A stretch of DNA of 64,000 bases from the NCBI GenBank assembly GCA_900323505.1, contig OOIN01000006.1:744001-808000 (forward strand), read 5' to 3'. This stretch comes from Ustilago trichophora. Lineage: Eukaryota > Basidiomycota > Ustilaginomycetes > Ustilaginales > Ustilaginaceae. The notes below the pieces were generated by a model, which saw only the letters and a program-made list of their open reading frames with translations, did not search any database and was not told the DNA's origin. Positions 62,235 to 64,000 of the stretch are shown here, piece by piece; position 1 is the stretch's first letter; every line of letters starts with the position of its first letter. Both the position numbers and the translations under genes were made by a program.

Positions 62235-62814
62235 GAACGTCACAACTGCCTCCCTTTGTTCAAGCTCGTGACACCTTCGATAGCGCTTCACCTCTGAGCA
62301 GCTTCAGCCTGTTGAACTGCTCTGATATGTTCTCCTAGCTCTTCAGCAATCCAATAGATATATCCCCGTGCACCAATCCTTTTGTGAAGAAGCCTTGTCA
62401 GTTGCGTTATGTTTAAGAGCCCAGTGAGTCGTCCGTTGTTGTATCCATCGACATCATGAGTTTGCCACAGCATCAGCAATCGAGAATTTGAATTTTGTGA
62501 AATACGAAGCTCTAACAACTAATATCAAAATGAGCTCCACACAAATGTCGGTGTTGCTCTCTCGTTCTTGAAAGCTCTTGAAATTTTGATCTTCTGCAAC
62601 TTTTTTTTTTTTGTTTTTTTTTACAGCAAAAGTCGGAAAGACGGTCTGAGCGTGGACTTTCTTCTTGCGAAAGCCAAAAATTCTTCCTGCGTGTCCATTG
62701 CACCTCTCAGGGTTCGGAAAGGTGTCCGACTCATTCACCTTGCCTCCTCTCCAACAGCACACAGTCTTGGCTCCATCTTGACTCGGACAGCATCCGAACC
62801 ATCACTCAGCCAAG
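62235..62814. promoter_or_regulatory. Upstream region of SYO1 with a possible 5' UTR intron end
   Basis: 580 bp. At about 62600-62626 two long T runs separated by one G are followed by ACAG, which looks like a polypyrimidine tract and acceptor of a 5' UTR intron. A donor could not be fixed. No coding gene seen. Confidence 0.4.
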
Positions 62815-64000
62815 ATGCCAAAGTCAGGCTTCGATCCACAGCGACATCAGCGAAAGGTGCATCGCCACAATCCCCTCTCGAAATCCAACTCGAGCAGCGC
62901 AGCACCATCTCCCCCTTCGGTATCATCCGCCACTCTGGATGCGCTTCAACAGGCTGCAAAAGCTGCCAACAGTCCGAGCTCGAGTAAGACGGCGGCTGCG
63001 TCCAACGATATTGTTCCTCTGCTCGCCAATTTGCCCGCTTCAGAGACATCATCTGCGGCTGCTCCTATCAACTTGGCCGACAAGGTTTGGTCCTTGGCTT
63101 CGGTCTCACTCCTCCTCTCGGTCAGCCCAACCCAGTCCGCAGCTGAGGTCAAACATCATCGCAAGCTCCTACTCTCCCACAACCTCATCGGGAGACTCAT
63201 CCTCGCCCTTCAGTCGCATACAGAGGTCGATGTCAGGCGCGAGGCAAGTGGTGCACTTCGCAACCTCTGCGTAGACTCGGGTGTCGATGTTCGCAATGAA
63301 GTCGTTAACAAGGGTGGTGTACCCGCCATCCTTGCTGCGATGAGGTGGGCGAGTAATGCCCTCGGCTTCGACGCTTCTGCTTCTTCCTCTTCCAACGCCA
63401 ATCCAGCTATCTCGTTTGTTGACGATGCCCCCACCCAAGAACAGGATCTCGAAGCAAAGCGTGCCCTGCTCGCAAAGCCGCTCGACAAGATGAACAAGAA
63501 GGAGAAGAGACACGCTACCAAGCTCGCCACTGCCCTCGGCAAAACGCTGGAGCAGGTCGCTGGCCAGGGTCTCTCTGCAGAGGACGAACAGAAGCTCGTC
63601 TCTTCTTCCTCTTCCACCAACGACGCTATGGATACGACAAACGGTGCTGCTTCTGGCAGAGGCGAACCTTTCCTCGCACTCGACTCGAACACCAGGAAGG
63701 GTTTGATCGAGATGGCAGAAAACCTTGTCACGGTGGTTTGGTGTCTCTGCGAGTCGGGTGATAAGGCTTTCGCCAAGCTCGTTGCATGGAAGTGGCTCGA
63801 CCAGGACATCGTTGGTGCCGGTGCTTCGCAAGAACTCAGTGGAGAAGGCCTCGCATCTTGGCTCTCTTCCGCCATTGCTCTCGGCTCTCGTGCCGCTTCC
63901 GTTCTCTCCACTGCTGGCGCGGACGGCTCTCGCGCATCGTCGTCGCTTTCCCAGGGTTCGGCTGAAACTCTTGGCGCTCTCTCCAACGAAGAGCTTTCTC
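62815..64000 (+). CDS. SYO1: SYO1/HEATR3-type symportin (3' end cut by window)
   Basis: Syo1 is an ARM/HEAT-repeat adaptor that carries ribosomal proteins L5 and L11 into the nucleus together for 5S RNP assembly. The frame is open from the ATG at 62815 to the window end, about 395 residues with no stop. The N-terminus is basic (MPKSGFDPQRHQRKVHRHNP), as in the family. The first ARM repeats follow: VWSLASVSLLLSV, LIGRLILALQSHTEVDVRRE and ASGALRNLCVDSGVDVRNEV. A Lys/Glu-rich insert (LDKMNKKEKRHATKLA) comes next, then NLVTVVWCLCESGDKA. Ser/Ala-rich loops lie between repeats. The family is recognised from repeat layout; the C-terminal half is outside the window. Confidence 0.8.
   Translation, partial: MPKSGFDPQRHQRKVHRHNPLSKSNSSSAAPSPPSVSSATLDALQQAAKAANSPSSSKTAAASNDIVPLLANLPASETSSAAAPINLADKVWSLASVSLLLSVSPTQSAAEVKHHRKLLLSHNLIGRLILALQSHTEVDVRREASGALRNLCVDSGVDVRNEVVNKGGVPAILAAMRWASNALGFDASASSSSNANPAISFVDDAPTQEQDLEAKRALLAKPLDKMNKKEKRHATKLATALGKTLEQVAGQGLSAEDEQKLVSSSSSTNDAMDTTNGAASGRGEPFLALDSNTRKGLIEMAENLVTVVWCLCESGDKAFAKLVAWKWLDQDIVGAGASQELSGEGLASWLSSAIALGSRAASVLSTAGADGSRASSSLSQGSAETLGALSNEELS

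Noticed and set aside
62585..62640. Poly(T)-rich run considered as a terminator or retroelement tail
   Set aside because: It is followed directly by ACAG and lies upstream of SYO1, so a 5' UTR intron acceptor is the simpler reading; no element body is present.
1..64000. CRISPR arrays, bacterial operons, rRNA genes, intact transposons
   Set aside because: None seen. The window is eukaryotic nuclear DNA with spliceosomal introns; no transposase, integrase or reverse transcriptase motifs were noticed on either strand.

Overview
The window looks like nuclear DNA of a basidiomycete smut fungus of the Ustilago/Sporisorium/Moesziomyces type. Genes are dense and on both strands. Many are intron-free, and the introns that exist are short (about 80-220 bp) with GTAAG-type donors and CTAAC/CTGAC-like branch points. 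CAG-rich tracts encode polyglutamine, and the predicted proteins match basidiomycete families. The genus call is inference from general appearance, not from a search.

Layout. 1-8 kb: a SUMO-motif-rich DUF2786 protein (partial), guanylate kinase, protein-L-isoaspartate methyltransferase, the NEDD8-conjugating enzyme UBC12 (seven exons) and an ISC1-type sphingolipid phospholipase C. 8-23 kb: a CreC/WDR20-like WD40 protein, then three membrane-traffic genes in a row: VPS54 (GARP), a BSD2/Ndfip Rsp5 adaptor and RINT1/TIP20 (Dsl1 complex). 23-32 kb: complex I subunit NDUFA1 (four small exons), the WD40 ribosome-biogenesis protein JIP5, a BOI-type SH3-SAM-PH polarity protein and diphthamide enzyme DPH1. 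32-46 kb: a secreted peroxygenase-like heme-thiolate peroxidase, a 3.5 kb stretch with no convincing gene, a divergent ZIP transporter/zincophore pair, and a four-domain A-T-R-SDR carboxylate reductase resembling glycine betaine reductase. 47-56 kb: a leucine-rich-repeat protein and a secreted precursor of about 1742 residues with seven cysteine-rich modules separated by dibasic sites. 57-64 kb: EMC2, an 82-residue membrane protein whose first exon is only the ATG, a divergent pair of sugar-phosphate isomerases (TIM-like and RpiB-like), and the start of SYO1.

How genes may work together. Three arrangements stand out. (1) The ZIP transporter and a Pra1/Aspf2 zincophore share a 1.9 kb divergent promoter and carry related Cys/His zinc-binding motifs, a basidiomycete counterpart of PRA1-ZRT1 and aspf2-zrfC. 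(2) The TIM-like/RpiB-like pair resembles the EryH/EryI (yeast EYI1/EYI2) isomerases that turn erythrulose phosphate into erythrose 4-phosphate, which is interesting in a lineage known for erythritol-containing glycolipids. (3) The modular secreted precursor looks like a Kex2-processed polyprotein of a family I do not recognise.

All exon joins were read by eye from splice motifs, frame continuity and remembered family patterns. No alignment, search or transcript evidence was available. Several ORFs open in frame at near-cognate codons; I have moved those starts to the first plausible ATG.
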